From Saccharopolyspora_C sp047200635 (lineage in GTDB: Bacteria > Actinomycetota > Actinomycetes > Mycobacteriales > Pseudonocardiaceae), in contig NZ_JBJZOI010000005.1 of the NCBI RefSeq assembly GCF_047200635.1, positions 1-64,000 of the forward strand: a stretch of 64,000 nt of DNA. The letters are read 5' to 3'. Below are positions 29,741 to 38,363 of this stretch, one piece after another. A program made the position numbers and the translations under genes. Numbering within the stretch: the stretch's first letter is position 1; each line of letters begins with the position of its first letter. A model generated the notes under the pieces. That model did no database searches. It was not told the DNA's origin and was given only the letters and a program-made list of their open reading frames with translations.

Positions 29741-30049
29741 TCAGGCTTCCTTGTGGCGCTCCTGCACGACCTCGAACTCCAGCAGGCTGGAGCCGGTGGC
29801 CACGGTGTTCTTGTGCTCGCCGGAGTGGGCGGCCTTCGCGGGGCCCTGGGCCCAGTTCTGGAAGTCCTCCTCGGTCTCCCACTTCGTGTAGACGAAGTAC
29901 CGGTCCTCGCCGCTGGTGGGGCGCAGCAGCTCGAAGCCGAGGAAACCGGGGGAGTCCTCGACGGAGCCGTGCCGCCCGGCGAAGCGCTTCTCCAGCTCCG
30001 GGCCGGAACCTTCGGGGACCTCGATCGCGTTGATCTTCACAACAGCCAT
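29741..30049 (-). CDS. mhuD: Haem-degrading monooxygenase MhuD
   Basis: IsdG-family antibiotic-biosynthesis-monooxygenase fold of 102 aa. It aligns along its length with M. tuberculosis MhuD (Rv3592): VVKINAIEVPEGSGPELEKR, SPGFLGFELLRP, and ATGSSLLEFEVV. The three residues essential in MhuD are at identical positions: Asn7, Trp66 and His75 (haem ligand). Two haem molecules are handled by the mycobacterial dimer, releasing iron and mycobilin without CO. Its place between clpC and mutY also matches M. tuberculosis. I see no iron box directly upstream; it starts 51 bases after the YhgE-like permease. Confidence 0.93.
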   Translation of the reverse strand: MAVVKINAIEVPEGSGPELEKRFAGRHGSVEDSPGFLGFELLRPTSGEDRYFVYTKWETEEDFQNWAQGPAKAAHSGEHKNTVATGSSLLEFEVVQERHKEA

Positions 30050-30100
30050 GACCTCAGCCTACGTACCCGCGCCGGGGGCTGGCGAGCAGCGCAGCGCGGC

Positions 30101-32041
30101 TCACAGCTCGATCTGCGGGTGCAGCCTGCCGATCGTCCACACCCGCTGCCGCAGCACCACCAGCGAGGTCAGCACCAGGAATCCGAGCAGCACCGAACCG
30201 AGCACGATCGCGTCCCGCGCCAGGTGCTGCGCCTCGCCGCCGGTGAACGCCACCCGCAACCCGTCCACCAGGTAGCTCATCGGCAGCACCGGGTGCAGCG
30301 CCCGGATCGGCGCGGGCGCGGTCTCCACCGGGTACAACCCGCCGGAGGCGGCGACCTGGAGCAGCAGCAGCGCCAGCGACACCAGGCCGCCGACCGCGCC
30401 GAACGCGGCGCGCAGGAAGTGGTTCACCGCGGTGAACCCGGCCGCCCCGAGCGCCACCAGCCCGATCGCTCCCGGCAGGTCCACCGGGTCCAGGCCCAGC
30501 AGCAGGTCCGTCGCGCCCAGCAGCACCAGCCCGCCGATCACACCGAGCGCCGCCGCCGGGAGCCAGCCGCCCAGCGCCACCGACAGCGGATTGGTGCGCC
30601 CGCCCAGCGCCCGCTGGTTCAGCGGGGTGAGCAGCAGGTACGCGAACAACCCGCAGACCCACAGCGCGATCCCGAACAGCAGCGGCGCCACCCCGCGCCC
30701 GTAGACGTCGGCCGAGTTCAACGTCGTCGCCCGCACCACCGAGGGCGTGCCCAGCTCCCCGGAGGCCTTCGCGACCTCCGTCGGTCCGGCCGGGGGAAGC
30801 CGGTCCAGCCCGTCCCGCACCTGGTCGGCGAGCCGTCGCGCGCCGTCGTGCAGCTGGCCGGAGCCGGTCTGGGCGACCCCGATGTTCGCGACCAGCGCGT
30901 TCACCCCGTGGGTGAGCCCGCCGACCCCGCCGGTGAGTTCCGCCGACGCGGTGCGCAACCGGGTGGCGGGATCGGCGAGGCCGTTCACCTGCCGCTGCAG
31001 CGGTGCCAGCTGGTCGCGCAGCCCCCGCGCCCGCTCCTGCGCCGCGTCCGCGCCGCGCGCCGCGTCCCGCGCGGCTCCACCGACGGCGGCCGAGGTCGCC
31101 GCCGCTTGCCGGACGTCCCCCAGCGCCGAGCGGTACAGCGGGTCCCCGCGCAGCTCCGGATACCGGTCCGCCAGCTGCGCCAGGGCGCTCGCCGAGCGGT
31201 TCGCCTGCTGCCGCGCCGCCGCCGCGCCGCCGCGCACCGAGCTCAGCCCGCTCACCGCCGAGCCGTTCGACTCCAGCAGCGACTCGGTGGTGGCGGGCAG
31301 CTCCCGCCCGGTGAAGTCGCTGATCGAGGACATCCGCTCGTCCAGCTCGGCCGAGGCCCCGGCGATGTCGCCGACGCCGCCGGAGACCCGGCCGGTGCTG
31401 TCCCGCACCCCGCTGAGACCGCGCGCCAGCGCCGCCGTGCTCTGCTGGTTCAGCTGGGTCCCCTGCACCAGCTGCCGGGAGACCTCGGCCGCGCCGTCGA
31501 GCCTGCCGCGCACCTCACCGAGGTCCCCGTAGAGGCCGCGCGCGTAGGCGGCGTAGGCGGCGGAGTTGATCTGGTTCTGCAACTCGTAGCGCGCGGCGTC
31601 GGCCATCACGCCCGCCAGGTGCCCGTTCGCGTCGTTGCGGGTCAGCAGCACCGCGGGCCGCTGCGGTGCGGTGCGGGTGGACCGGGCCAGCCGGGCGCTG
31701 AAGTCCTCCGGGACGCGGATCGTGAAGTAGTAGCGCCCGTCCTCCAGCCCGCGCCGGGCGGCCTCCTGGTCGACGAAGTGCCACTGGAAGGTGTCGGTGG
31801 TGCGCAGCTGCTGGACGAACTGCTCACCCGCGTTGATCTGCTCCCCGTGGTGGTCGGCCGGGCGATCGGAGTTGACCACCGCCACCGGGATCGCCGCCGT
31901 CCGGCCGTAGGGGTCCCAGTTGGCCCACAGGAACAGCGCCCCGTACAGCAGCGGCAGCAGCACCAGCACCGCGGGTGCGAACCGGCGCCACGGCCCGCGG
32001 AACCGGCGCAGCTCCAGCCACGCCAGGTAGACGGCCTTCAT
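30101..32041 (-). CDS. YhgE/Pip-like ABC-2 membrane protein
   Basis: A 646-residue protein with one N-terminal membrane helix (about 20-42), a ~380-residue external helical and coiled region, and five or six C-terminal helices from about residue 430. This is the YhgE/Pip topology shared by MmpL-independent exporters and phage-infection proteins. The external part has repeated heptad-like segments (GLSSVRGGAAAARQQANRSA). Its ATG overlaps the stop of the upstream ATPase-like gene (ATGA), so the two act together. Substrate unknown; export of a protein or lipid is suggested by family only. Confidence 0.85.
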   Translation of the reverse strand: MKAVYLAWLELRRFRGPWRRFAPAVLVLLPLLYGALFLWANWDPYGRTAAIPVAVVNSDRPADHHGEQINAGEQFVQQLRTTDTFQWHFVDQEAARRGLEDGRYYFTIRVPEDFSARLARSTRTAPQRPAVLLTRNDANGHLAGVMADAARYELQNQINSAAYAAYARGLYGDLGEVRGRLDGAAEVSRQLVQGTQLNQQSTAALARGLSGVRDSTGRVSGGVGDIAGASAELDERMSSISDFTGRELPATTESLLESNGSAVSGLSSVRGGAAAARQQANRSASALAQLADRYPELRGDPLYRSALGDVRQAAATSAAVGGAARDAARGADAAQERARGLRDQLAPLQRQVNGLADPATRLRTASAELTGGVGGLTHGVNALVANIGVAQTGSGQLHDGARRLADQVRDGLDRLPPAGPTEVAKASGELGTPSVVRATTLNSADVYGRGVAPLLFGIALWVCGLFAYLLLTPLNQRALGGRTNPLSVALGGWLPAAALGVIGGLVLLGATDLLLGLDPVDLPGAIGLVALGAAGFTAVNHFLRAAFGAVGGLVSLALLLLQVAASGGLYPVETAPAPIRALHPVLPMSYLVDGLRVAFTGGEAQHLARDAIVLGSVLLGFLVLTSLVVLRQRVWTIGRLHPQIEL

Positions 32042-32730
32042 CGGACCGGCTCGTTCGCCGCGGAGCTCAGCAGCGGCAGCCCCCCGGTGTCGTCGCCGAA
32101 GTCGACGACGTTGTACGGCAGCCGGATCAGCACGTCCGCCTCGGGCCCCGGCTCGGTGGAGCTGGCCAGCACCGTGGTCCCGGTGTCGGCGACCGCGCGC
32201 AGCGCCGACCACACCCGGTTGCGCCCCGAGGGCAGCAGCCCGGTGACGACGTCGTCGACGACGATCCCCGGCGGTGCCCCGGCGGCGGCCAGCGCGATCG
32301 CCAGCAGCAGCCGGTCGTCCGGGTACAGCTCGTCGATCAGCGCGGAGCGGTCCACGTCCAGCCCGACCAGCGCCATCGCCTCGTCCACCGCGCGGGCGGG
32401 GATCCGGGAGGTGCACCGGCGTTCCCGGATCGCCTCCCGGACCCGCAGCCTGCCCTCCAGCTCGAAGCCGGGGGACAGCCGCGCGGGCACGATGGCGCGG
32501 CGCACCAGGCTCGGCCGGCGCGGCGCCTCGTCGACCTCGATGCGCCCGGCGACGATCCGCAGCCTGCCGGAGAGCGCCAGCAGCAGCGCGGTCCGCCCGG
32601 TGCCGCCCTCGCCGAGGACCACGGCGAGCTCGCCGGGGTAGACGCGCGCGTCGACGTTCTCGAAGACGATGCCCTCCGGTCCCGTCGCGGTGATCCCGCG
32701 CGCCACGATGCTCACGCCCTCGACGTCCAT
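32038..32730 (-). CDS. Degenerate ABC ATPase-like partner of the YhgE-like permease
   Basis: The fold pattern of an ABC ATPase is clear, but the catalytic motifs have decayed. Walker A reads GEGGTGRT, with Arg46 replacing the essential Lys. No LSGGQ signature is found (LYPDDRLLLAIALA is at its place). Walker B ends in VVDD, without the catalytic Glu, and the switch His is absent (ASSTEP). Length is 230 aa. GGAG precedes the ATG and the stop overlaps the permease start, so it is kept and translated. It likely serves as a regulatory or structural subunit with weak or no ATP hydrolysis. Confidence 0.8.
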   Translation of the reverse strand: MDVEGVSIVARGITATGPEGIVFENVDARVYPGELAVVLGEGGTGRTALLLALSGRLRIVAGRIEVDEAPRRPSLVRRAIVPARLSPGFELEGRLRVREAIRERRCTSRIPARAVDEAMALVGLDVDRSALIDELYPDDRLLLAIALAAAGAPPGIVVDDVVTGLLPSGRNRVWSALRAVADTGTTVLASSTEPGPEADVLIRLPYNVVDFGDDTGGLPLLSSAANEPVR

Positions 32731-32895
32731 CTCGCTCCCTCACGCCGCGTGACAGGCTTCGATCCAAACTGGCCCCTCACCAGGCCGGGAGCAACTCGGG
32801 CGGGGGCGCGTCAGGTCCGCAGCGGAGCGATCAGGTGCGCTGGTCGCAGGGGTGGAGCGCCGCCGCGCGGGCGCGAGCCCGGATCACCCGTTCGA

Positions 32896-33405
32896 TCAGC
32901 GGGTGGCGAGCACCTCGGCCTCGCCGGAGCGGGAGTCGAGCACCGCCACCTCGGCGACCGCGGCCCGCACCGGCTCCACCGCGCGCAGCGCGCGGAAGCC
33001 CGCGGTCAACCGCTCGCCGTCCAGCGGCGGGGTCAGCGCGCAGTGCGGGATCCACGCGCCCGGGAAGTGGTAGGCCGAGGGGTGCGCCACCTTCCCGGCC
33101 AGCACGTCGTGCACGGCCGAGTGCACCGCCAGCAGCTCGGCGTCGACCACCGCGGCCAGCAGCAGCACCGCTTCCTCGCCGGGGAAGGTGCCCAGCGTGC
33201 CGAACCACAGGTCCGGCAGGAACAGCGCGCGCAGCTCGGCGCGCAGGGCGGTTCGGGTTGCCGCCGGGATGGTGCGGGCCGCCGCCAGCGCGACGCTCGG
33301 CCTGCCCCCGGCCACCGGGACCCCGGCCGCCGCCAACGAGTCCCGCAGGGCGCGCAGCCGCTCCTCGGTGTCCTCGTCGAAGAACACGGTCAGCACCTGC
33401 GCCAC
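32896..33405 (-). CDS. 2H phosphoesterase-like (2'-5' RNA ligase superfamily) protein
   Basis: A 169-residue protein with the duplicated fold of the 2H superfamily. The second catalytic motif is present as PHCALT (HxxT-like), but the expected first HxT motif is replaced by RPSVALA, so activity is doubtful. An additional HSAVH occurs mid-protein. It starts 13 bases after the mutY stop and is probably in the same transcript; 2H proteins act on cyclic phosphodiesters in RNA or nucleotides. Exact function unknown. Confidence 0.75.
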   Translation of the reverse strand: MAQVLTVFFDEDTEERLRALRDSLAAAGVPVAGGRPSVALAAARTIPAATRTALRAELRALFLPDLWFGTLGTFPGEEAVLLLAAVVDAELLAVHSAVHDVLAGKVAHPSAYHFPGAWIPHCALTPPLDGERLTAGFRALRAVEPVRAAVAEVAVLDSRSGEAEVLATR

Positions 33406-33418
33406 GGCCGCCTCCCGC

Positions 33419-34303
33419 TCAGCGCTCGCCGGGCAGCGCGAACCTGCCGTCCTCGGTCTGCTCCAGCAGGCCGTCCACCAGCAGCGAGTCCAGGCAGCGG
33501 TCGCGCTGCCCGGCGTCCGACCACACCGCGTCGAGCCGCTCCCGGGGCACGGGGCCCTCGGTGCCGCGCAGCACGTCGAGCAGCTTCCCCCGCACCTGGC
33601 GGTCGGTCCCGGCGAACTTCTGCACCTTCTTCGGCGGACCCGCGTAGGCCGGCCGGCCCGCGCGCTGCCAGGCGCACTCCGCGGCGATCGGGCAGCGCTC
33701 GCAGGCCGGGGAGCGGACGGTGCAGATCACCTGGCCGAGCTCCATCAGCGCGGCGGACAACCGCGCGGCGCTCGCGTCGTCGGAGGGCAGCAGCGCGTCC
33801 ACGTCGGCGAGGTCCCGCTTCGTCGACGGCGGCCCGGCGTCCCCGGCGGCGTGCACCGCGCGGGCCACCACCCTGCGGACGTTGGTGTCCACCACCGGCG
33901 CCCGCCTGCCGTAGGCGAACGCGGCGACCGCGCGGGCCGTGTAGGCCCCGATCCCGGGCAGCGCCAGCAGGGTGTCCACATCGGACGGGACGACGTCGCC
34001 GTGCTCGGCGGCGATCACCGCTGCGGCCTCGTGCAGCCGCAGCGCGCGGCGCGGGTAGCCGAGCTTGCCCCAGGCGCGCAGCACCTCGGCCTGCGAGGTC
34101 GCCGCGAGATCGGAGGGGCGCGGCCAGCGGCGCAGCCACTCCTGCCAGATCGGCGCGACCCGGTTCACCGGCGTCTGCTGCAGCATCGTCTCGCTGACCA
34201 GCACGCCCCAGCCGGTGATCCCGGCCGCGCGCCACGGCAGCGGACGGGCCTCCGCCTCGAACCAGTCGATGAGCTCGGTGGGGTCCCAGGTGATCGTCGT
34301 CAT
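33419..34303 (-). CDS. mutY: A/G-specific adenine glycosylase (MutY)
   Basis: Base-excision repair enzyme removing A mispaired with 8-oxoguanine. Catalytic Glu38 is in SETMLQQTPV, the helix-hairpin-helix is LPGIGAYTA (115-123), Asp139 lies in VVDTNVRR, and the [4Fe-4S] ligands are Cys194, 201, 204 and 210 (C-x6-C-x2-C-x5-C). Length is 294 aa, a compact form with a reduced C-terminal 8-oxoG recognition domain, as in mycobacteria. The ATG with GGGAGCGAG upstream begins MTTITWDP; the open frame before it is not coding. Confidence 0.95.
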   Translation of the reverse strand: MTTITWDPTELIDWFEAEARPLPWRAAGITGWGVLVSETMLQQTPVNRVAPIWQEWLRRWPRPSDLAATSQAEVLRAWGKLGYPRRALRLHEAAAVIAAEHGDVVPSDVDTLLALPGIGAYTARAVAAFAYGRRAPVVDTNVRRVVARAVHAAGDAGPPSTKRDLADVDALLPSDDASAARLSAALMELGQVICTVRSPACERCPIAAECAWQRAGRPAYAGPPKKVQKFAGTDRQVRGKLLDVLRGTEGPVPRERLDAVWSDAGQRDRCLDSLLVDGLLEQTEDGRFALPGER

Positions 34304-34483
34304 CTCGCTCCCGATCCTGCCAGCACTCGACCGGGCGCCCACCGCCGCCCTCGCGAGCCGGGCGATGACGATCAAGATCGCCTGATCGGACGATCGACTG
34401 CAACTGATCAGCGGTGTCAAAGCACCTGATCGGGTGTGCTCGCCTTGGTCCGTCCAGCCGGATCACGGGGTTACTGTCGGATC

Positions 34484-35107
34484 GTGCTGGACCCCATCGG
34501 ACCGCTGCCCCGCGAGGTGTACTGGCGCCGCCGCGCCCTGGCGCTCGGCGTGATCCTGCTGGCCGTCGCGGCCGCGGTGTGGGCCGCCGCGGTGCTCGTC
34601 GGCACCACCCGCGCCCCGCACCCCGCCCCGCAGGCCGCGCTCCCGCCCCCGGAACCGCACGCCGCCCCGGCCCGGCCCGCGGCACCCCCGCCGCCACCCC
34701 CGCCGTGCGCCGACCAGGACCTGCGGATCGCCGCGGAACCGGTCCGGGCGAACAACCCGGCGGGGGAACCGATCGCGCTGCGGATGGTCCTCACCAACGC
34801 CAGCTCCACGGCCTGCGTCCGGGACACCGACCGGATGCTCCGCGAGATCGTCGTCTCCACCGCCGACGGCACCCGCTACTGGTCCAGCAGCGACTGCCAC
34901 GTCGAATCCACCAACGAGAAGCCGCTCCTCGCCCCCGGTGCTTCCGTCCGCAACGAGATCCGGTGGACCGGCGTCGCCTCCACCCGCGACGCGAGCCCGA
35001 GCCAGTGCGCCGCCGAGCGCGACACCGCCCCCGCGGGCGACTACGTCGTCGGAGCCCGGCTGGACCGCCTCGTCAGCGAGCCGGTGCCCTTCCGCATCAC
35101 CGGCTAG
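34484..35107 (+). CDS. Conserved single-pass membrane protein (Rv3587c position)
   Basis: A short cytosolic N-terminus and one membrane helix (about residues 16-40) are followed by a Pro-rich stalk and a ~130-residue external beta-type domain (IAAEPVRANNPAGEPIALRM; NASSTACVRD). Four cysteines (CADQ, ACVR, DCHV, QCAA) could form two disulfides. TACTGT ends six bases before the GTG, the leaderless pattern. M. tuberculosis has a membrane protein of this type (Rv3587c) beside disA. The fold suggests adhesion or envelope binding; function unknown. Its TAG stop interleaves with the disA stop on a shared CTAG. Confidence 0.82.
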   Translation: MLDPIGPLPREVYWRRRALALGVILLAVAAAVWAAAVLVGTTRAPHPAPQAALPPPEPHAAPARPAAPPPPPPPCADQDLRIAAEPVRANNPAGEPIALRMVLTNASSTACVRDTDRMLREIVVSTADGTRYWSSSDCHVESTNEKPLLAPGASVRNEIRWTGVASTRDASPSQCAAERDTAPAGDYVVGARLDRLVSEPVPFRITG

Positions 35108-36183
35108 ACGTAGTGGTCCGTCGTGCAGGACTCCGCCAGCCGCAGCAGGGCGTCGCGGATCTGCCGGGCGCGGGACTCGCCGATGTGCTCCACCGCCCGC
35201 AGCCGCTCGACGTCCGCCGCCAGCAGGGCCTGCAGCGAACCGAAGTGCGCGACCAGCTGCCCGCGCGTCGCCGCGGGCAGCCTGGGGACCCGCGCCAGCA
35301 GCCGGTAGCCGCGCGGGCGCAGCGCTCCCTCCAGGTCCTCCGCCCCGCCCCGGTAGCCGAAGGCCTGCGCCACCGCCGCGAGGTCCAGCAGCGCCGTGGC
35401 GTCCAGCTTCGCCAGCGCGGCGTCCACCTGCTCCGAGGTCGGCATCCCGCCCGCGGTCGGGAGGTATTCCTGCACCACCAGCTCCCGGTCCACGTCGATG
35501 CCGCCGACCAGCTCGTCGAGCTGGAGCTCGATCAGCCTGCCGTCGCTGCCCAGCTCCACCACCGCGCCCTCGATCTCGTCGGAGATCCGCCGCACCATCT
35601 CCAGCCGCTGCACCACCGTCATCGCGTCCCGCAGCGTGACCGCGTCCGCCACCTCCAGAGCGGACAGCGCGTGCGTCACCTCGGCCAGCCGCGCGGTGTA
35701 GCGCTCCAGCGTGGCGAGCGCCTGGTTGGCCCTGGACAGGATCTCCGGCGAGCCGGACAGCACGTGCCGGTGGCCGTGGATGTAGACGCTGACCAGGCTC
35801 ATCGACTGGCTCACCGAGACCACCGGGTGCCCGGTGTGGATCGCGGTGCGCTCAGCGGTGCGGTGCCGGGTGCCGGACTCGTCGGTGGGGATCGTCGGAT
35901 CCGGCACCAGCTGCACGTTCGCCCGCAGGATCCGGGTCGCGTCCGTGGACAGCACCACCGCACCGTCCATCTTGGACAGCTCCCGGAGGCGGGTGGCGCT
36001 GAACTCCACGTCCAGCCGGAAGCCCCCGTCGCAGATCGACTCCACGGTGCGGTCGTAGCCGAGCACGATCAGCGCCCCGGTGCGCCCGCGCAGGATCCGC
36101 TCCAGCGCGTCGCGCAGCGAGGTGCCCGGCGCCAGCCACGCCAGCGTGGCGCGCAGCTGCTCGGGCTGGCCGCTCTCCGCCAC
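35104..36183 (-). CDS. disA: DNA-integrity scanning diadenylate cyclase DisA
   Basis: Makes the second messenger c-di-AMP from two ATP and reports on branched DNA. The N-terminal DAC domain has DGA at 73-75 and GTRHRTAER at 104-112, the two catalytic motifs. A helical spine follows (about 150-290), and the C-terminal helix-hairpin-helix pair (LPAATRGQL; VEHIGESRARQIRDAL) binds DNA. Length is 359 aa, as in other DisA. RadA, its known partner and inhibitor in Bacillus and mycobacteria, is encoded 88 bp upstream on the same strand, so co-expression is expected. Confidence 0.97.
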   Translation of the reverse strand: MAESGQPEQLRATLAWLAPGTSLRDALERILRGRTGALIVLGYDRTVESICDGGFRLDVEFSATRLRELSKMDGAVVLSTDATRILRANVQLVPDPTIPTDESGTRHRTAERTAIHTGHPVVSVSQSMSLVSVYIHGHRHVLSGSPEILSRANQALATLERYTARLAEVTHALSALEVADAVTLRDAMTVVQRLEMVRRISDEIEGAVVELGSDGRLIELQLDELVGGIDVDRELVVQEYLPTAGGMPTSEQVDAALAKLDATALLDLAAVAQAFGYRGGAEDLEGALRPRGYRLLARVPRLPAATRGQLVAHFGSLQALLAADVERLRAVEHIGESRARQIRDALLRLAESCTTDHYV

Positions 36184-36271
36184 CGGTCCTCCTCCTCCCG
36201 CTCCCGGATCGGTCTTGCCCGGCGATACCGCCGCCCGGCCCGCTCGCCGGGGCGGATCCGCCGATCGGCGA

Positions 36272-37648
36272 TCAGCGGGACCGCAGCGACTTCAGCGCGG
36301 TCTGCAGGTCCGGCACCTCGGTCGCCCGCACTCCGGCGGGCAACCGGCCGGAGTCCGGCGGCACCAGCGCCCGGTCGAAGCCCAGCCGAGCCGCCTCCGC
36401 CAGCCGCCGTCCCACGCCGCTGACCCGGCGGATCTCCCCGGCCAGGCCGACCTCGCCGATCACCACGATGTTCGGCGGCAGCGGGACGTCCAGCGCGGAG
36501 GAGGCGATGGCCAGCGCCACCGCCAGGTCCGCCGCGGGCTCGGTGACCTTCATCCCGCCGACCGTCGCGGCGAAGACCTCCTTCTCCCCGGTGCGGATCC
36601 TGCCGCGCTTGTCCAGCACGGCCAGCGTCATCGACACCCGCGCCGAGTCCAGGCCGCTCACCGCGCGGCGCGGGATCTGCATCTGGGTCGGGGCCACCAG
36701 CGCCTGCACCTCGGCCAGCAGGGGCCGCTTGCCCTCCACCATCACCGTGACCGCCGTGCCGGGGACCGCGGCCTCCTGCCGGTTCAGGAACAGCCCGGAG
36801 GGGTCGGTGACCTCCGCGATGCCGTCGTCGCGCTGCTCGAAGCAGCCGACCTCGTCGGCCGGGCCGAACCGGTTCTTGATGCCCCGCAGCATCCGGAGTG
36901 AGGAGTGCCGGTCGCCCTCGAAGTTGAGCACCACGTCCACGAGGTGCTCGAGCGCGCGCGGCCCGGCCACCGCGCCGTCCTTGGTCACGTGGCCCACCAG
37001 CACCACCGGCAGCCCGCGCTCCTTCGCCAGCGCCACCAGTCCCGAGGTCACCGCCCGCACCTGGGTGACCCCGCCGGGCGTCCCGTCCACGTCCGGGGAC
37101 TGCACCGTCTGCACCGAGTCCACGATCAGCAGCCCCGGCTTGATCGCGTCGACGTGGCCGAGCACCGCGGACAGGTCGTTCTCCGAGCCGAGGTAGAGCT
37201 CCGGGTCCAGCGAGTCGGTGCGTTCCGCGCGCAACCGCACCTGGCCCGGCGACTCCTCGCCGGTGATGTAGAGCGAGGGGCCGCCGGTGCGGGCCGCCGC
37301 CCAGCGGTGCGCGACCTCCAGCAGCAGCGTCGACTTGCCCACCCCGGGCTCGCCGGCGAGCAGCATCACCGCGCCCGGCACGATCCCGCCGCCGAGGACG
37401 CGGTCCAGCTCCGCGATGTGGGTGGGCACCGCCCGCGCCGAGTCCAGGTCCACCTCGGCGATCGGGCGGGCGGAGGTCGCGGGCGCCGCGGCGGTCAGCG
37501 TCGCGAACGCGGGCTTGGCCGGGGCCGCCTCCTCGACGGTGTTCCACTCGTGGCACTTCGGGCAGCGTCCGACCCACTTCGCGACCTCGTGGCCGCACTC
37601 GGCGCAGCGGAACCCGGGCCGGGCGGTGCGGGTGTTCTTGGCAGGCAC
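36272..37648 (-). CDS. radA: DNA repair protein RadA
   Basis: RecA-related ATPase that promotes branch migration in recombination. The N-terminal zinc finger uses Cys15, 18, 29 and 32 (RCAECGH; RCPKCHEW). Walker A GEPGVGKS is at 99-106, the RadA-specific GIKNRFG motif follows, and the C-terminal Lon-like domain has VTEPAADLAVALAIASS. Length is 458 aa. The GTG is the first plausible start before the finger (PAKNTRTARPGFRCAEC). It leads directly into disA. Confidence 0.96.
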   Translation of the reverse strand: MPAKNTRTARPGFRCAECGHEVAKWVGRCPKCHEWNTVEEAAPAKPAFATLTAAAPATSARPIAEVDLDSARAVPTHIAELDRVLGGGIVPGAVMLLAGEPGVGKSTLLLEVAHRWAAARTGGPSLYITGEESPGQVRLRAERTDSLDPELYLGSENDLSAVLGHVDAIKPGLLIVDSVQTVQSPDVDGTPGGVTQVRAVTSGLVALAKERGLPVVLVGHVTKDGAVAGPRALEHLVDVVLNFEGDRHSSLRMLRGIKNRFGPADEVGCFEQRDDGIAEVTDPSGLFLNRQEAAVPGTAVTVMVEGKRPLLAEVQALVAPTQMQIPRRAVSGLDSARVSMTLAVLDKRGRIRTGEKEVFAATVGGMKVTEPAADLAVALAIASSALDVPLPPNIVVIGEVGLAGEIRRVSGVGRRLAEAARLGFDRALVPPDSGRLPAGVRATEVPDLQTALKSLRSR

Positions 37649-37731
37649 GGACCCGAGGCTAGCCGTCCGCGCCGACCGCGCCCCCGGCCGACACGGCGCC
37701 GGGGTGTCGGCCCGGCCCGGCCCCGGACGCG

Positions 37732-37764
37732 CCGAAGGCCGCCCCGGTGCGGGACGGCCTTCGG
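37732..37764 (-). terminator. Hairpin terminator after the LpqE-like gene
   Basis: CCGAAGGCCG pairs perfectly with CGGCCTTCGG; the intervening 13 nt include CCCC and GGG runs that can extend the stem around a bulge. It lies 36 bases past the lipoprotein stop and before the radA start, so it probably insulates radA-disA from upstream transcription. Confidence 0.7.
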
Positions 37765-37799
37765 GTGGCGTGCGGGCCGAGATCGGCCGTTCGCGCAGG

Positions 37800-38363
37800 T
37801 CAGTGGTGCGAGTCCCCGCCGCCGGTGTCCGGGCGCGGGGTCGAGTCCTCACCGATCGGCACCTGCACGGTCAGCGGACCCGCCTTCTCGAACTCGAAGG
37901 TCACCGGGATGGTCACGCCCGGGGTGATGTCCTGGGTGAGGCCCTGCAGCGTGATCGAGACCTGCCGCTGCTCCGGGCCGCCCGCGTGGACTTCCTCGGA
38001 GCCGTAGGCGTGCAGCGCCGACCGGGAGGGCAGGGTGGTCTCCTCGCCGACCTGGGCCGAGCGCGCGTAGGTGCTGGAGACCCGCACCAGGCGGTCCAGC
38101 TCGCCGGTGTCGTTGATCAGCACGCCCGCGAGCGGGGCCGAGGAACCGGCGGGGTAGCGAGCCCCGGTCTCCGGGAAGGACAGCGTCGCGTTGCGGACGC
38201 CGATGCCGCCGGCGTCTCCGCTGCCGCCCGGGACGGCGGCGACCTGCGTGTCGGTCTCGGTGACCTGACCCGCGCTGCAACCGGCGAGTGCGACGAGGGC
38301 GCCCAGGCCGAGGGCGGCCGAGGTCAACCGCGCGCGAAAGGGGTGGTGCTGGGGGCGGCTCAC
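37800..38363 (-). CDS. lpqE: LpqE-like lipoprotein with PCu(A)C-type fold
   Basis: A signal peptide with lipobox LVALAGC predicts lipidation at Cys29. The mature part resembles the PCu(A)C copper chaperone fold (VLINDTGELDRLVRVSS; VTIPVTFEFEKAGPLTVQVPI). However, it has no methionine at all, so the Met/His copper ligands of true PCu(A)C are absent; the protein ends in a His pair. Length is 187 aa. LpqE occupies the same place, divergent from carD, in M. tuberculosis. The GTG start is preceded by GGAAGGAC. Metal binding is therefore unproven. Confidence 0.8.
   Translation of the reverse strand: MSRPQHHPFRARLTSAALGLGALVALAGCSAGQVTETDTQVAAVPGGSGDAGGIGVRNATLSFPETGARYPAGSSAPLAGVLINDTGELDRLVRVSSTYARSAQVGEETTLPSRSALHAYGSEEVHAGGPEQRQVSITLQGLTQDITPGVTIPVTFEFEKAGPLTVQVPIGEDSTPRPDTGGGDSHH

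Noticed and set aside
34380..34440. TGATC-type repeats upstream of the membrane protein gene
   Set aside because: Several TGATC/GATCA words occur but arms and spacing are irregular; no consistent operator could be defined.
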